Below, in pieces: positions 62,927 to 64,000 of a stretch of DNA of 64,000 nucleotides. Position numbers and translations under genes: made by a program. Each line of letters opens with the position of its first letter. Within the stretch, counting starts at the first letter, position 1. The notes beneath the pieces were generated by a model that saw only the letters and a program-made list of their open reading frames with translations, ran no database searches and was not told the origin of the DNA. The DNA is from Enterobacter sp. RIT418 (GTDB taxonomy: Bacteria; Pseudomonadota; Gammaproteobacteria; Enterobacterales; Enterobacteriaceae): the NCBI RefSeq assembly GCF_003057745.1, contig NZ_QBJD02000003.1, forward strand, positions 1 through 64,000, in the 5' to 3' direction.

Positions 62927-64000
62927 GTGAAAATTATCACATCTCCATTCGAAATTGATCTCGCTCTCGTAAAACTCATGCGTAAATACGCAAAATATCA
63001 TATTGCGACAGCGTGGGCTTCGATGGGCTCAAAAGCGTCATTTGCTCTGCTGAAAAATAAACACAAAATAGTCAAAATGATCGTCGGGACGCATTTTTAC
63101 CAAACGCATCCTAATTTCATCGATGCCTTTTCAAGTGGTTGTAATGTAAGATTTATACTGAAGACCGATGGCGTTTTTCATCCAAAGCTGTATCTTTTCT
63201 CGAACGAGAATGGGGAATGGGAATGTCTGGTAGGAAGCGCCAATTTCACTGCGTCCGCGCTGACAAAAAATCATGAAATGATGACCCACTTTAAGAGCAA
63301 CGAGCCCGGAGCAGATACGGCCTTAGCGGATATTTTGCAAGCGATTGATCTCTATTGGTCGGAAGCGAGTAAGATGACTTGCCGGGAAATTTCCAATTAT
63401 AAAAACATATGGAATAAAAACAGGCAAAAGTTAGATGCCTTGAAAGGTGTCTACGGCGAAACCAAAAATAAACGGAGTATATTGAGCTCTGAGATATTCT
63501 CACTCACGTGGGATGAGTACTATAAAAGAATTTCCGATGATGAGTTAAATTCCTTTCAGGGCAGGCTTGATGTACTCGACACGGTTCAGAAGTATTTTAC
63601 GGAGAATTCATCCTTCTCGGCGTTGAGTGACCTGCAGCGTAAACAAGTTGCGGGGGTAATTAATGGCGTAGACATTAACTGGAAATGGTTTGGCAGCATG
63701 GTCGGAGCCGGCTACTTTAAAAATGTGATTAACACTAATAATCCCTATCTTTCTGAAGCGCTGGATCAAATACCCTTAACGGGTATTGTTATCGAGGCTG
63801 ATTATAAAAAGTATGTGAGATTGTTTAGGCTCGCATTCCCCGAGGGCGGGGCAGCCATTGCGACTATGACCAGGATGCTGGCCATGAAGCGTCCAGATTA
63901 TTTTGTTTGTTTAGACAGTCAGAACCGACGCGCATTATGTAATGATTTTTCCATAGCAATGAATGTAACGCCAGAAAACTACTGGCAAAATATTATTTTG
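62927..64000 (+). CDS. Phospholipase-D-like nuclease-family protein (partial, 5' 358 codons)
   Basis: GTG at 62927 (AAGGA site five bases before) opens a frame without stop to the window end. The first 110 residues contain a PLD-type catalytic half: HPKLYLF (His85-Lys87) followed by GSANFT (103-108), as in PLD-superfamily nucleases and BfiI-type restriction enzymes. The rest is of unknown family, with RMLAMKRPDYFVCLDSQNRR near residue 325. Only one HKD-type motif is present, so a dimer would make the active site. It is AT-rich and next to an unknown secreted protein, suggesting acquired DNA. A defence role is inference only. Confidence 0.65.
   Translation, partial: MKIITSPFEIDLALVKLMRKYAKYHIATAWASMGSKASFALLKNKHKIVKMIVGTHFYQTHPNFIDAFSSGCNVRFILKTDGVFHPKLYLFSNENGEWECLVGSANFTASALTKNHEMMTHFKSNEPGADTALADILQAIDLYWSEASKMTCREISNYKNIWNKNRQKLDALKGVYGETKNKRSILSSEIFSLTWDEYYKRISDDELNSFQGRLDVLDTVQKYFTENSSFSALSDLQRKQVAGVINGVDINWKWFGSMVGAGYFKNVINTNNPYLSEALDQIPLTGIVIEADYKKYVRLFRLAFPEGGAAIATMTRMLAMKRPDYFVCLDSQNRRALCNDFSIAMNVTPENYWQNIIL

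Overview
The window is chromosomal DNA of an Enterobacteriaceae member, most likely Enterobacter or a close relative. Almost every core gene has a recognisable Escherichia coli counterpart (ynf, rsp/ydf, dcp, ldhA, ydbH, fea/tyn, paa), and the base composition is GC-rich apart from a few AT-rich inserts. No rRNA, tRNA or CRISPR array was seen.

Layout. 1-3.8 kb holds the start of a Tat-exported DMSO-reductase-family operon (ynfE-like, ynfG partial) with ynfD and ynfC. 4.4-12.1 kb is a complete gfcABCDE-etp-etk operon for group 4 capsule (or related polysaccharide) export, preceded by a leader of about 640 bases with a JUMPstart/ops-like element. In E. coli K-12 ynfC and speG are neighbours, so the capsule operon lies inside the ynf locus here. 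12.1-21.6 kb carries speG, ynfB, ynfA, the rspA-rspB-ydfJ-ydfI sugar-acid catabolic group, ydfZ, a uspG-like gene, the regulator rspR and ydfG; dcp follows. 24-34.2 kb is accessory: a LysR regulator divergent from a cyclophilin-like/MFS/alcohol dehydrogenase/hydrolase/aldo-keto reductase operon, a Bcr/CflA-type exporter divergent from an AraC regulator, an SOS-controlled dinI-like gene, and a DUF3290/DUF421 membrane pair. ldhA, ydbH-ynbE-ydbL and feaR-feaB follow.

Between feaB and tynA, which are adjacent in E. coli, lies an AT-rich island. It has an orphan type VI Hcp gene at the end of a tightly coupled cassette of unknown small genes, a decayed tyrosine integrase, and then a diguanylate cyclase gene. 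tynA comes next, followed by the whole phenylacetate cluster (paaZ divergent from paaABCDEFGHIJK, then paaX-paaY). The right edge carries an unknown secreted protein and the first 358 codons of a phospholipase-D-like nuclease gene.

How the genes work together. TynA (periplasmic amine oxidase) and FeaB turn phenylethylamine into phenylacetate. PaaK activates it, PaaABCE epoxidises the ring, PaaG isomerises it, PaaZ opens it, and PaaF/H/J beta-oxidise the product to acetyl-CoA and succinyl-CoA. Tandem FeaR-type sites with the same 21-bp spacing lie before both feaB and tynA, and PaaX-type half-sites lie before paaZ, paaA and paaX, so control is preserved although an island separates feaB from tynA. 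The most interesting unexplained items are the Hcp cassette, the inverted dispersed repeats that bracket the paa genes, and the PLD-like gene at the right edge.
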